6,578 bases of DNA from an uncultured Clostridia bacterium (GCA_946545105.1 CAMNMY010000049.1:1-6578), one strand, 5' to 3'. Positions 1-5,934 are shown, numbered from the stretch's first letter. A program made the numbers and translations. The notes: generated from the letters alone by a model not told the origin.

Positions 1-28
1 AAATTAATTTCAATAAGTGGAGATAAAA

Positions 29-565
29 ATGAAAAAAGTATTGATTATATCTACATCACTTCATAACGGTTCAAATTCAGAATTATTAGCAAAAGCATTT
101 AAAGACGGGGCAGAAGCTGCAGGTAACGATGTAGCTTTAATTTCGCTAAAAGGTAAAAATATCGCATTTTGTAAAGGATGTTTTGCATGCCAATCTCTTG
201 GCAATTGCGTAATTAAAGATGATGCCAATCAAATAATTGAGACAATGAAAAAGGCTGATGTAATAGTATGGGCAACTCCTGTATATTATTATTCTATGTC
301 TGGACAAATGAAAACTTTAATAGATAGAGCAAACGCTCTATATTCTTCAGATTGTAGATTTACAGAAGTGTATGGCTTAATAACAGCAACAGAAGATGAA
401 TTAGATACTCCAAAAGGAACAATAAAAGGAATCCAAGGTTGGGTAGATTGTTTTGAAAATGTAGAATTGAAAGATGTTCTATTTGTTGGTGGGGTTACAG
501 ATCCAAACGACATGAAAGATAACGAAGGACTATTAAAAGCATATAGAATGGGACAGAAGATTTAA
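29..565 (+). CDS. Flavodoxin-fold NAD(P)H-dependent FMN oxidoreductase, iron-sulfur flavoprotein-like
   Basis: Predicted 178-residue cytosolic flavoprotein of the NADPH-dependent FMN reductase / flavodoxin-like superfamily. What is seen: a first beta strand (KKVLIIS) leading into a Ser/Thr/Asn-rich loop at residues 8-17 that suits FMN phosphate binding; a WATPVYYYSMSG segment at residues 81-92 that is the typical second flavin-contact loop; and a cysteine cluster C48-x2-C51-x2-C54-x5-C60. That spacing matches the compact cysteine motif of iron-sulfur flavoproteins (CX2CX2CX4-7C), which binds a 4Fe-4S cluster in that family, but many plain flavodoxin-family reductases keep similar cysteines, so a cluster is only possible. 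Start: ATG at 29 is preferred over an in-frame GTG at 17, because GGAG at 19-22 then lies 6 nt upstream as ribosome binding site. Length is normal for the family. The next gene starts 10 nt downstream, suggesting co-transcription. The electron donor and acceptor cannot be deduced. Confidence 0.88.
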   Translation: MKKVLIISTSLHNGSNSELLAKAFKDGAEAAGNDVALISLKGKNIAFCKGCFACQSLGNCVIKDDANQIIETMKKADVIVWATPVYYYSMSGQMKTLIDRANALYSSDCRFTEVYGLITATEDELDTPKGTIKGIQGWVDCFENVELKDVLFVGGVTDPNDMKDNEGLLKAYRMGQKI

Positions 566-575
566 GGAGTAAATT

Positions 576-1001
576 GTGAAAAAGACTTTATTAGTAATTT
601 TAATAATTTTAGTTGTAACAGCATCATTAGGACTATGTGCTTGTACAAAGTACAAATCTAGTTATTCAGCAACGATGTTAATATGTCAAGAAACAAACAA
701 TAAGGCAACTATGGATTTTGAAAAAATTACAGGCACAAAGGTATTTCAACTAAAGTGGAAAGAAGATAGCGAATCTATAATACAATATACAGGATCATTA
801 GAAAAAGGGTCTTTAAAAGTGTATTATGATTGCGGTGAAGGTAAAGAGGAATTATTTACACTTAAAGCTGGAGAGTCAGTTGAGTTAGCATATGGCGGTA
901 AGGCTTTAAATGGAGCTACAACATATATTATTGTAGAGACTGATGGAAAGTGTGAAGGCGGGAAATTAACATTTAAATTAATTCATAAAGAGGAAGTATG
1001 A
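576..1001 (+). CDS. Small putative lipoprotein of unknown function
   Basis: A 141-residue secreted lipoprotein that I do not recognise as a named family. Residues 1-22 form a lipoprotein signal peptide: MKK, a hydrophobic stretch (residues 5-20), then the lipobox L20-C21-A22-C23, with C23 the expected lipidated residue anchoring the mature protein outside the membrane. The mature part looks all-beta: alternating hydrophobic/polar strands with glycine turns, e.g. GSLKVYYDCGEG (78-89) and TYIIVETDGKCEGGKLTFKL from residue 116, the sort of pattern seen in small beta-sandwich lipoproteins. Three further cysteines (37, 86, 126) remain in the mature chain. The GTG start at 576 is supported by AAGGAG at 564-569, which overlaps the stop codon of the previous gene. 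Its own TGA overlaps the ATG of the downstream peptidase by 4 nt (ATGA), a strong sign of translational coupling. Function unknown. Confidence 0.85.
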   Translation: MKKTLLVILIILVVTASLGLCACTKYKSSYSATMLICQETNNKATMDFEKITGTKVFQLKWKEDSESIIQYTGSLEKGSLKVYYDCGEGKEELFTLKAGESVELAYGGKALNGATTYIIVETDGKCEGGKLTFKLIHKEEV

Positions 1002-2395
1002 AAGATATAAATATTGAAACATTAGCAAAGCTAAAGAAAGACTATCTAAGAGATAGCAAGAATATAATTCTTCAAAATGCATTATCTGCATCATCAATTG
1101 AGAAGGTAATATCTACAAGAAGATTAAGAGAGTTTGATACAAAGATGATGTTTTCACACGAAGTGAAGACTCATGGTATTACAAATCAAAAACAATCAGG
1201 AAGATGTTGGATGTTTGCTGGTTGCAATATCCTACGCGAAGAGATTATTAAAAAGCTAAAGTTAAAAAATTTTGAGTTATCTCAATCATATCTTGCTTTC
1301 TACGATAAAATTGAAAAATTCAATAATGATTTAAGAGTTTTAATTGATTTAGTAGAAAAGCAATATGAAGAAAAGGGTGAATTCAAATATACAGATTATG
1401 AATTTTCTGATCACATATCTCAAGTATCTCAAGATGGCGGAAACTGGGGAATATTTGTAAACCTTGTAAACAAGTATGGTATTGTTCCAAAGGAAATCTT
1501 CCCAGAATCAATTACTTCATCAGCTACAAGAGTTATGAATAATTTGTTATCATCTTTAGTTAAACAAACTTTGTTTGCTTATATAAGCGCAAGAAAGGCC
1601 CAAGGAAAGGATTTGAGGGATGAATTCGAAGGAGAAATCGAAAAGGCAAATGCAAAGGCTTTTAAGGTTATAGCGCTTTCTTATGGCGTTCCTCAAGATA
1701 AGTTCGAGTATTTCTTTGAAACAAAATCTAAAGATGAAGATAAAGATGACGAAGAGGATGAGGATGTATTGAAACCAAAGAAGTTTGTCCATTTTAAAGG
1801 AACTCCTTTGGAATTTTATGATAAATATTTAGGAAAAGACTTTTTAAATCAATTTGTAAGAGTAACAACTTATCCAAAAGACGGATTAGATTTCAATAAG
1901 ATGTATACAGATAGATATAGCTTTGGTATGTATGGTAAGAAAGAATTGTATCTAAATGTATCTTATGATGATATGGAAAAGTTGTGCATAGCACAAATTA
2001 AAGACAATAAGCCTATTTGGTTCTGTTGCGATTGTTTACAAAATAGAGATGGTACAGCCGTTTGGGATGATAAGAGTTATGACTATAAAACTGCATTTGG
2101 CGTAGATTTGTATTTTGATAAAGGCCCAGCTATGGATTTAGCTCATATCGAAATTAACCACGCTATGGTATTGTGTGGTGTAAATCTAAACAAGAAAGAT
2201 GTTCCAGATAGATGGAAGATTGAAAACTCATGGGGTAAGGATGCCGGAGATAATGGATATTATGTAGCAAGCGAAAGCTGGATGCAAAAGTGTATGGGCG
2301 ATGCTGCTATCAATATTAAGTACTTATCTGATGAACAAAAAGAAATGCTAAAATTAGAACCAATCGTAGTAGATGGTCATACAGCAGCAGATTAA
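998..2395 (+). CDS. pepC: Aminopeptidase C / bleomycin hydrolase family cysteine peptidase (family C1B)
   Basis: Cytosolic papain-fold aminopeptidase (465 residues, no signal peptide) that releases N-terminal amino acids from peptides; family members form hexameric barrels with the active sites inside. The catalytic set is complete: oxyanion Gln64 and nucleophile Cys70 in NQKQSGRCWMFAG (63-75), His388 in EINHAMVLCGV (385-395), and Asn410 in KIENSWG (408-414). Residues 146-170 (DGGNWGIFVNLVNKYGIVP) are another family hallmark. At about 20 residues over the usual 435-450, most of the extra length is explained by a highly acidic Lys/Asp/Glu run at 242-257. The C-terminal end, EPIVVDGHTAAD, aligns with the EPIV part of the family tail, but the usual PPWDPMGALA-like ending is absent; in relatives the C-terminus sits in the active-site cleft and enforces aminopeptidase activity. 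GAGG at 990-993 sits close to the ATG, which overlaps the upstream lipoprotein stop. Likely role: peptide catabolism and amino-acid salvage. Confidence 0.95.
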   Translation: MKDINIETLAKLKKDYLRDSKNIILQNALSASSIEKVISTRRLREFDTKMMFSHEVKTHGITNQKQSGRCWMFAGCNILREEIIKKLKLKNFELSQSYLAFYDKIEKFNNDLRVLIDLVEKQYEEKGEFKYTDYEFSDHISQVSQDGGNWGIFVNLVNKYGIVPKEIFPESITSSATRVMNNLLSSLVKQTLFAYISARKAQGKDLRDEFEGEIEKANAKAFKVIALSYGVPQDKFEYFFETKSKDEDKDDEEDEDVLKPKKFVHFKGTPLEFYDKYLGKDFLNQFVRVTTYPKDGLDFNKMYTDRYSFGMYGKKELYLNVSYDDMEKLCIAQIKDNKPIWFCCDCLQNRDGTAVWDDKSYDYKTAFGVDLYFDKGPAMDLAHIEINHAMVLCGVNLNKKDVPDRWKIENSWGKDAGDNGYYVASESWMQKCMGDAAINIKYLSDEQKEMLKLEPIVVDGHTAAD

Positions 2396-2403
2396 TATAT
2401 AAT
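2374..2403 (+). promoter_or_regulatory. Candidate promoter inside the end of pepC, possibly giving a leaderless mRNA
   Basis: A perfect TATAAT lies at 2398-2403. With an 18-nt spacer, TGGTCA (2374-2379) matches four of six bases of the TTGACA -35 consensus. Transcription would start about 6-7 nt after the -10 box, that is at or next to the ATG at 2410. The downstream lipoprotein gene has no recognisable Shine-Dalgarno (only AATAGAAAT upstream), which fits a leaderless start. In AT-rich DNA a TATAAT occurs by chance fairly often, so this is a hypothesis. Confidence 0.3.
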
Positions 2404-2409
2404 AGAAAT

Positions 2410-3717
2410 ATGCGTAAGGTTTATATAACACTATCTATATTGCTAATTGTTATCCTATCTATAGGATTAGTTGCATGCGCTCCAAAGAATCAAGAAGAAG
2501 ATCCTGAAGCAGTTGTTATGTATGCCGATAAAGAATATACGCTTAATTATTTTGAAGACCAAGCAGAATGTAGAATGGTTCTAGATGGCAATGGTCATTG
2601 TTCAATTTATAAAAAATATTCTTTTGATAAACCAGTTGATGAAACTCAAACACGTTCTTCATCATATATGGGTAATTCTTCAAAGAGTTTCTATTTCCAA
2701 TATACAGATGGTGAAATTAATTTTACTGATGCATATGTTTTTGTAAAAGATGGCACACTATCATATAGTGGAGACATTGCTATAGATCAATGTTATACAT
2801 TTAAAGAGGCAATTGAATCAGGGAAAACCTTTACTAAAACATTCAATAAAGTTTTAGATGGAATGAATGCTACAATAGTTTTAAAAATTAAGCCAGTTAA
2901 ATATGAAAGTGGCGCAGGGGAAATAGCCTTAGGATATACAATTGATGTTCCTGAATTTGAAAAGGCAAAAGGCGAATATGAAATCGTTCACGATAAATAT
3001 GTTAAACTAAAGTTTATTTATGATTCAGATTATCCAACAGCAGGATTAAAATCTTATCAAATTCTACCAATTGGGGAGAATTATTCTACAGTTATTTTAC
3101 AAGAACAAAGTGGGAGAAAGAATGGCCATGTTGCTATTACTGTAAATGGTTCAAATAGACGTTATGTTCAATTGAAAGACGATGGAACATTTGAGTTTGT
3201 ATTATCTTCAACAACCTCAACAGAACAAGATTTATTTACTCAAGATACGTATTTTGGTAAATCATTCACAACTCATATCGAAGCCATTGAAAATGGTGAA
3301 GGATATACTTACGATTACAAATTAACATTCGATGGAAGCGGCAATGCCAAATATGAATGTACACAAGCATCAATGGTTAAGAACTTTGTTGCAGATAAAG
3401 AAGGGAAATTGACTTTATTGTATTACGATATCGAAGAGTATATGAAATTAGTTGGTACTCATATGGATTTTGGCACAAGTAATAACATTTCTTTCACAAA
3501 TGATTTTAAGGTTTATGTAGATTACAATTATTCTAGATATACATTCGAGGGTGATACTCATATTACGATTTATAGATTTAAAGATTACGTCTATTGTAAA
3601 CTTAAAGACGAAAATGGTAAGCAAATATCGGTTAAATTCTATGACGATGGTTCGTTTAAATGGATTTTAGAAGAATTTACAGGTATAGATATGTCTGACC
3701 ATTCAGATGACATTTAG
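2410..3717 (+). CDS. Large putative lipoprotein of unknown function
   Basis: A 435-residue secreted lipoprotein without a recognised family. The signal peptide is clear: basic MRK, a hydrophobic core (residues 4-19), and the lipobox L20-V21-A22-C23, so C23 should be lipidated and the rest displayed outside the membrane. A short acidic linker (NQEEDPE, 27-33) follows. The mature protein is rich in Tyr, Asp, Gly and Thr with alternating hydrophobic residues, suggesting several beta-rich domains. Two short patterns recur: LDGNG (58-62) with FDGSG (307-311), and DDGTFEFVL (257-265) with DDGSFKWIL (412-420). They may mark diverged repeats of one beta fold, though the spacing is not regular. The ATG at 2410 is chosen because it places the lipobox correctly; no Shine-Dalgarno precedes it. 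It follows pepC by 14 nt on the same strand, and the set is bracketed by another lipoprotein. A role in binding surface or extracellular ligands is conceivable but not shown. Confidence 0.85.
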   Translation: MRKVYITLSILLIVILSIGLVACAPKNQEEDPEAVVMYADKEYTLNYFEDQAECRMVLDGNGHCSIYKKYSFDKPVDETQTRSSSYMGNSSKSFYFQYTDGEINFTDAYVFVKDGTLSYSGDIAIDQCYTFKEAIESGKTFTKTFNKVLDGMNATIVLKIKPVKYESGAGEIALGYTIDVPEFEKAKGEYEIVHDKYVKLKFIYDSDYPTAGLKSYQILPIGENYSTVILQEQSGRKNGHVAITVNGSNRRYVQLKDDGTFEFVLSSTTSTEQDLFTQDTYFGKSFTTHIEAIENGEGYTYDYKLTFDGSGNAKYECTQASMVKNFVADKEGKLTLLYYDIEEYMKLVGTHMDFGTSNNISFTNDFKVYVDYNYSRYTFEGDTHITIYRFKDYVYCKLKDENGKQISVKFYDDGSFKWILEEFTGIDMSDHSDDI

Positions 3718-3815
3718 AGCTATTTTATTTATATATTTTATGCATATATACAGTTTTTTAAGTTATAAATAAGTTTGTATTTCTACAATTTTATTGTTTA
3801 TAAAGGAGAAAAATT

Positions 3816-4391
3816 ATGTTAAAGAAACTAATTATATTCATTTTATTTTTGGTTATCACAGTAGTTGCTATCGGATTTGTATCAATTCCTGGCTTTAAAT
3901 TCGCTACACAAGTAAAGATGGGTGATGAAGCTAATTTGGAATTAGATAAGGCAACTTCTGCTACAGTTATAGAAGTTCCAATTGCTCCAGCATTTATCAA
4001 TGGCGTAGATAGAATTCAAGTAATTTTTGCGTTTGATGAAAGTGGAACAGGATATTTGGAATTAATTACAGATGTTAAGAAGGAAGATGGAACATATGCA
4101 AAAGCATATTCTGAAGCTGCTGTATTACTTTATGGCCACAACTATATTAGTGGCGCTACAGTATTGATGTGGTTGTTCTTCCTATTAATGATCATCTTAT
4201 TACCAAGAAAGCATGGCAAGAAGAAGATTAAGAAGTTAGCAAAAACAGTTGCAGAAGACGTAGTTGATGAGGAAATGGATAATATGATGCCACCTCAAAG
4301 ATACGCTCCACCTCCACGTGCACCAAGAGCACAAGGCGGGGAAGGTAGAAGAAGACATTCTAACTACGAAGATGACGATTATGATTATTAA
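3816..4391 (+). CDS. Two-pass membrane protein with charged, proline-rich C-terminal tail, function unknown
   Basis: A 191-residue predicted integral membrane protein that I cannot place in a family. Layout seen in the sequence: a hydrophobic N-terminal helix (about 4-25, after MLKK); an ectodomain of some 85 residues with beta-like alternation (26-111); a second membrane helix (about 112-129, GATVLMWLFFLLMIILL); then a cytoplasmic tail. The tail is strikingly patterned: a basic run RKHGKKKIKKLAK (131-143), an acidic run around EDVVDEEMDN (147-156), a Pro/Arg/Gly-rich low-complexity segment (159-180), and a final Tyr/Asp-rich end (YEDDDYDY). The basic residues right after helix 2 fit the positive-inside rule with both termini in the cytoplasm. 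AAAGGAG at 3802-3808, 7 nt before the ATG, is a strong ribosome binding site. The 98-nt gap from the preceding gene leaves room for a promoter, but none is convincing. A strong terminator ends the unit 20 nt after the stop. Confidence 0.82.
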   Translation: MLKKLIIFILFLVITVVAIGFVSIPGFKFATQVKMGDEANLELDKATSATVIEVPIAPAFINGVDRIQVIFAFDESGTGYLELITDVKKEDGTYAKAYSEAAVLLYGHNYISGATVLMWLFFLLMIILLPRKHGKKKIKKLAKTVAEDVVDEEMDNMMPPQRYAPPPRAPRAQGGEGRRRHSNYEDDDYDY

Positions 4392-4411
4392 TCATTAAAA
4401 GCGTAAAATCT

Positions 4412-4445
4412 AATGACTCTGGTTAATTCCAGAGTCATTTTTTTT
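4412..4445 (+). terminator. Rho-independent terminator after the membrane-protein gene
   Basis: A perfect 11-bp stem, AATGACTCTGG (4412-4422) with CCAGAGTCATT (4429-4439), closes a six-base loop TTAATT and runs straight into eight consecutive T residues (4438-4445). It lies 20 nt after the stop codon of the preceding gene and separates that unit from the pheS leader. Confidence 0.95.
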
Positions 4446-4561
4446 CTACTTTATCTAATGATTGCCAAATATACGCCATCATTTGCCGATGTGTTTTATT
4501 TAACTTAAATAGTATATATAATGACTAAGGTAATTAGTGTGAAAACATATTTAATGTGCAA

Positions 4562-4585
4562 TGGCCTGGGGATAAACCTGGGCCA
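4562..4585 (+). other. GC-rich hairpin of unknown role in the AT-rich spacer
   Basis: The spacer 4446-4608 has no credible gene. Within it, GGCCTGGG (4563-4570) pairs with CCTGGGCC (4577-4584) around the loop GATAAA, with two G-U pairs, and T4562-A4585 extends it to 9 bp. The stem is far richer in G+C than its surroundings. It is followed by a broken T-rich run (AAATTTCTTTC, to 4595), so it could be a weak terminator or the 3' end of a small RNA. A TATAAT at 4517-4522, about 40 nt upstream, could supply a start, but its -35 region (TTTTAT, 4494-4499) is poor. Pairing is certain on paper; function is unknown. Confidence 0.45.
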
Positions 4586-4594
4586 AATTTCTTT

Positions 4595-4607
4595 CGAATT
4601 TAATTCG
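4595..4607. repeat. 13-bp perfect palindrome just upstream of the pheST -35 box
   Basis: CGAATT (4595-4600) and AATTCG (4602-4607) are inverted copies around a single T, ending one base before the -35 hexamer of the pheST promoter. The position would suit a regulator's operator, but the sequence is AT-rich and short, so chance is a fair alternative. Confidence 0.25.
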
Positions 4608-4608
4608 C

Positions 4609-4637
4609 TTGCCTTAAATATTTAAATTAGATATAAT
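4609..4637 (+). promoter_or_regulatory. Sigma-A type promoter for the T-box leader and pheST
   Basis: TTGCCT (4609-4614) and a perfect TATAAT (4632-4637) are separated by the optimal 17 nt. The expected start of transcription, about 7 nt after the -10 box, falls at 4644-4645, exactly where the basal strand of T-box Stem I begins. That agreement between two independent signals makes the call strong. The leader would be about 260 nt long before the pheS start codon. Confidence 0.85.
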
Positions 4638-4644
4638 TACATAC

Positions 4645-4883
4645 GACTAAGAAAGGAAACATGTTTATTCAAAAGCACAAAAGAGATTTTACCTCGATAG
4701 GCTGGAAGGGTAAAAGGTGGAAAGGATAAAGAATTCGTCCCGGAGTCATCAAATTGAAATAGCAGTAGGTTTGACGTTATGCTTCGTAAAAGCTAAAATG
4801 AGGCCGAATTTCGGTGAAAATAGGTGGTAACGCGTAATTGATTAAAACGCCCTATGGTATCAATCCATGGGGCGTATTTTATT
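4645..4883 (+). promoter_or_regulatory. T-box riboswitch sensing tRNA-Phe, upstream of pheST
   Basis: A transcriptional T-box leader that reads the charging state of tRNA-Phe. Stem I: basal pairing GACT (4645-4648) with AGTC (4744-4747); a mid helix TTTATTC (4664-4670) with GGATAAA (4724-4730, one G-U pair); and an upper helix TTTTACC (4687-4693) with GGTAAAA (4709-4715) capped by a 15-nt loop. The internal loop between the basal part and the mid helix holds GAA-TTC-G at 4731-4737; TTC (4734-4736) is the Phe specifier, followed by a purine as is usual. A linker hairpin (CCGA 4804-4807 / TCGG 4811-4814) precedes the antiterminator: ATAGG (4820-4824) with CCTAT (4851-4855), and GCG (4832-4834) with CGC (4848-4850), around the 7-nt bulge TGGTAAC (4825-4831). 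UGGU in the bulge complements the ACCA end of a tRNA with A73. Uncharged tRNA-Phe would stabilise this form and allow pheST transcription. Stem I details other than the helices named are not resolved here. Confidence 0.95.
4847..4883 (+). terminator. Regulated terminator of the pheST T-box
   Basis: ACGCCCTATGG (4847-4857) pairs with CCATGGGGCGT (4865-4875) as an 11-bp stem with one G-U pair and a 7-nt loop, followed by the T-rich run ATTTTATT. Its 5' arm overlaps the 3' strand of the antiterminator (4848-4855), so the two structures exclude each other. Charged tRNA-Phe would leave this terminator free to form and stop transcription 22 nt before pheS. Confidence 0.93.
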
Positions 4884-4904
4884 ATATAAACAAACGAGGT
4901 CAAA

Positions 4905-5924
4905 ATGAGAGAAAAGATTAACGCAATGATTGAAAAGGCAACTAAGTTAATTCAAGATGCTGCAGAATTAGGTAGCATTAATGAATTAAAAGTTCAATAC
5001 CTTGGAAAATCTGGAGAAGTAACAAGTCTTCTTAAGGGAATGAAAGATGTTCCAAACGAGCAAAAGCCTGAAATTGGTAAAGAAGTTAACAAAGCAAGAG
5101 ACATCATTACTAATTTGATTGAAGAAAAGATTAAAGATCTTCAAAAGAAGGCACTTGATGCAAAGATGATGAAAGAACAAATCGATGTAACATATGATGA
5201 AGTCGATGCAAATAGAGGTTCTTTACATCCATGTACATTAGTAATTGATGAAGTTTTAGATATCTTCACGGGTATGGGCTTTACGGTAGCTAATGGACCA
5301 GAAATTGAATTAGACAAATTCAACTTCCAATTATTAAATATTCCAAAAGATCACCCATCTAGAGATATGCAAGATACATTCTATGCTGGTGAGGATATTC
5401 TTCTAAGAACTCAAACATCTGCAGTTCAAGCAAGAACTATGATTAATACTCAACCACCAATTAAGCTTGTATGTCCAGGTAAGGTGTATAGACCAGACTA
5501 TGACGCAACACACTCACCAATGTTCCAACAAATTGAAGGTCTTGTCGTAGACAAGCACGTAACACTTTGTGATTTAAAGGGACTTTTAGAGTTGTTTGCT
5601 CAAAAGTTGTTTGATGAAAATACAAAGGTTAGATTCCGTCCATCATATTTCCCATTTACAGAACCATCTGTAGAAGTAGATGTAACATGTTCTGTATGTC
5701 ATGGAAAGGGATGCAGAATTTGTAAGGGTACAGGTTGGATTGAAATTTTAGGCGCTGGCGTTGTAAATCCAAAGGTTTTAGACAGCTGCGGAATTGATTC
5801 AACAAAATATTCAGGATTAGCATTTGGTCTTGGCGTAGAAAGAATCGCTATGATTAAATACGGTATTCCAGATATCAGAATCTTATTTGAAAACGACTCA
5901 CGTTTTCTTAAGTCATTCAAATAG
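4905..5924 (+). CDS. pheS: Phenylalanine--tRNA ligase alpha subunit
   Basis: Catalytic subunit of the cytosolic alpha2-beta2 phenylalanyl-tRNA synthetase, a class II enzyme that attaches Phe to tRNA-Phe using ATP. The 339 residues are the normal length. An N-terminal coiled-coil tRNA-binding arm (about 1-90) is followed by the class II core: HPSRDMQDTFY (150-160); motif 2 around VYRPDYDATHSPMFQQIEG (194-212); FTEPSVEVDV (251-260); and motif 3 GLAFGLGVERIAMIKYG (304-320). Ala306 corresponds to the Phe-pocket alanine known as A294 in E. coli. C262-x2-C265-x4-C270-x2-C273 form a zinc-ribbon-like loop that I recall from Clostridia and Bacilli PheS but not from the E. coli enzyme. The usual LPG-containing linker before GSLHP (105-109) is replaced by YDEVDANR. 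The ATG at 4905 has GAGG (4896-4899) 5 nt upstream. Expression should follow the upstream tRNA-Phe T-box; pheT follows after 10 nt. Confidence 0.97.
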   Translation: MREKINAMIEKATKLIQDAAELGSINELKVQYLGKSGEVTSLLKGMKDVPNEQKPEIGKEVNKARDIITNLIEEKIKDLQKKALDAKMMKEQIDVTYDEVDANRGSLHPCTLVIDEVLDIFTGMGFTVANGPEIELDKFNFQLLNIPKDHPSRDMQDTFYAGEDILLRTQTSAVQARTMINTQPPIKLVCPGKVYRPDYDATHSPMFQQIEGLVVDKHVTLCDLKGLLELFAQKLFDENTKVRFRPSYFPFTEPSVEVDVTCSVCHGKGCRICKGTGWIEILGAGVVNPKVLDSCGIDSTKYSGLAFGLGVERIAMIKYGIPDIRILFENDSRFLKSFK

Positions 5925-5934
5925 GAGGTAGAAT

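Noticed and set aside
17..28. GTG at 17 as the start of the flavoprotein gene.
   Set aside because: It would bury the GGAG ribosome binding site inside the coding region; ATG at 29 gives the usual MKK start with correct spacing.
3730..3759. AT-only hairpin TATATAT (3730-3736) / ATATATA (3744-3750), with six T at 3754-3759, after the large lipoprotein.
   Set aside because: A seven-pair A/T stem with a 3-nt gap before the T run is too weak to call as a terminator in such AT-rich DNA.
3764..3803. Possible -10 boxes TATAAA (3764-3769) and TTATAA (3798-3803) before the membrane-protein gene.
   Set aside because: The first lacks a recognisable -35 at 16-18 nt; the second would start transcription inside the ribosome binding site.
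4457..4485. Inverted pair AATGATTG (4457-4464) and CCATCATT (4476-4483) just after the terminator.
   Set aside because: It has a mismatch, a weak AT-rich stem, no T run and no link to any start site.
4563..4584. The CCTGGGCC end recalled the conserved 3' segment of the ZTP (pfl) riboswitch.
   Set aside because: The upstream half of that riboswitch is absent and the downstream gene is pheS, which is already explained by a T-box.
4521..4625. Small open frame of 34 codons (ATG 4521) or 28 codons (GTG 4539, with AAGG at 4527-4530) through the spacer hairpin.
   Set aside because: The ATG overlaps a TATAAT box, the GTG start has only a weak ribosome binding site, the codons CTG, GGG and GGC are forced by the hairpin, and the peptide resembles nothing I know.
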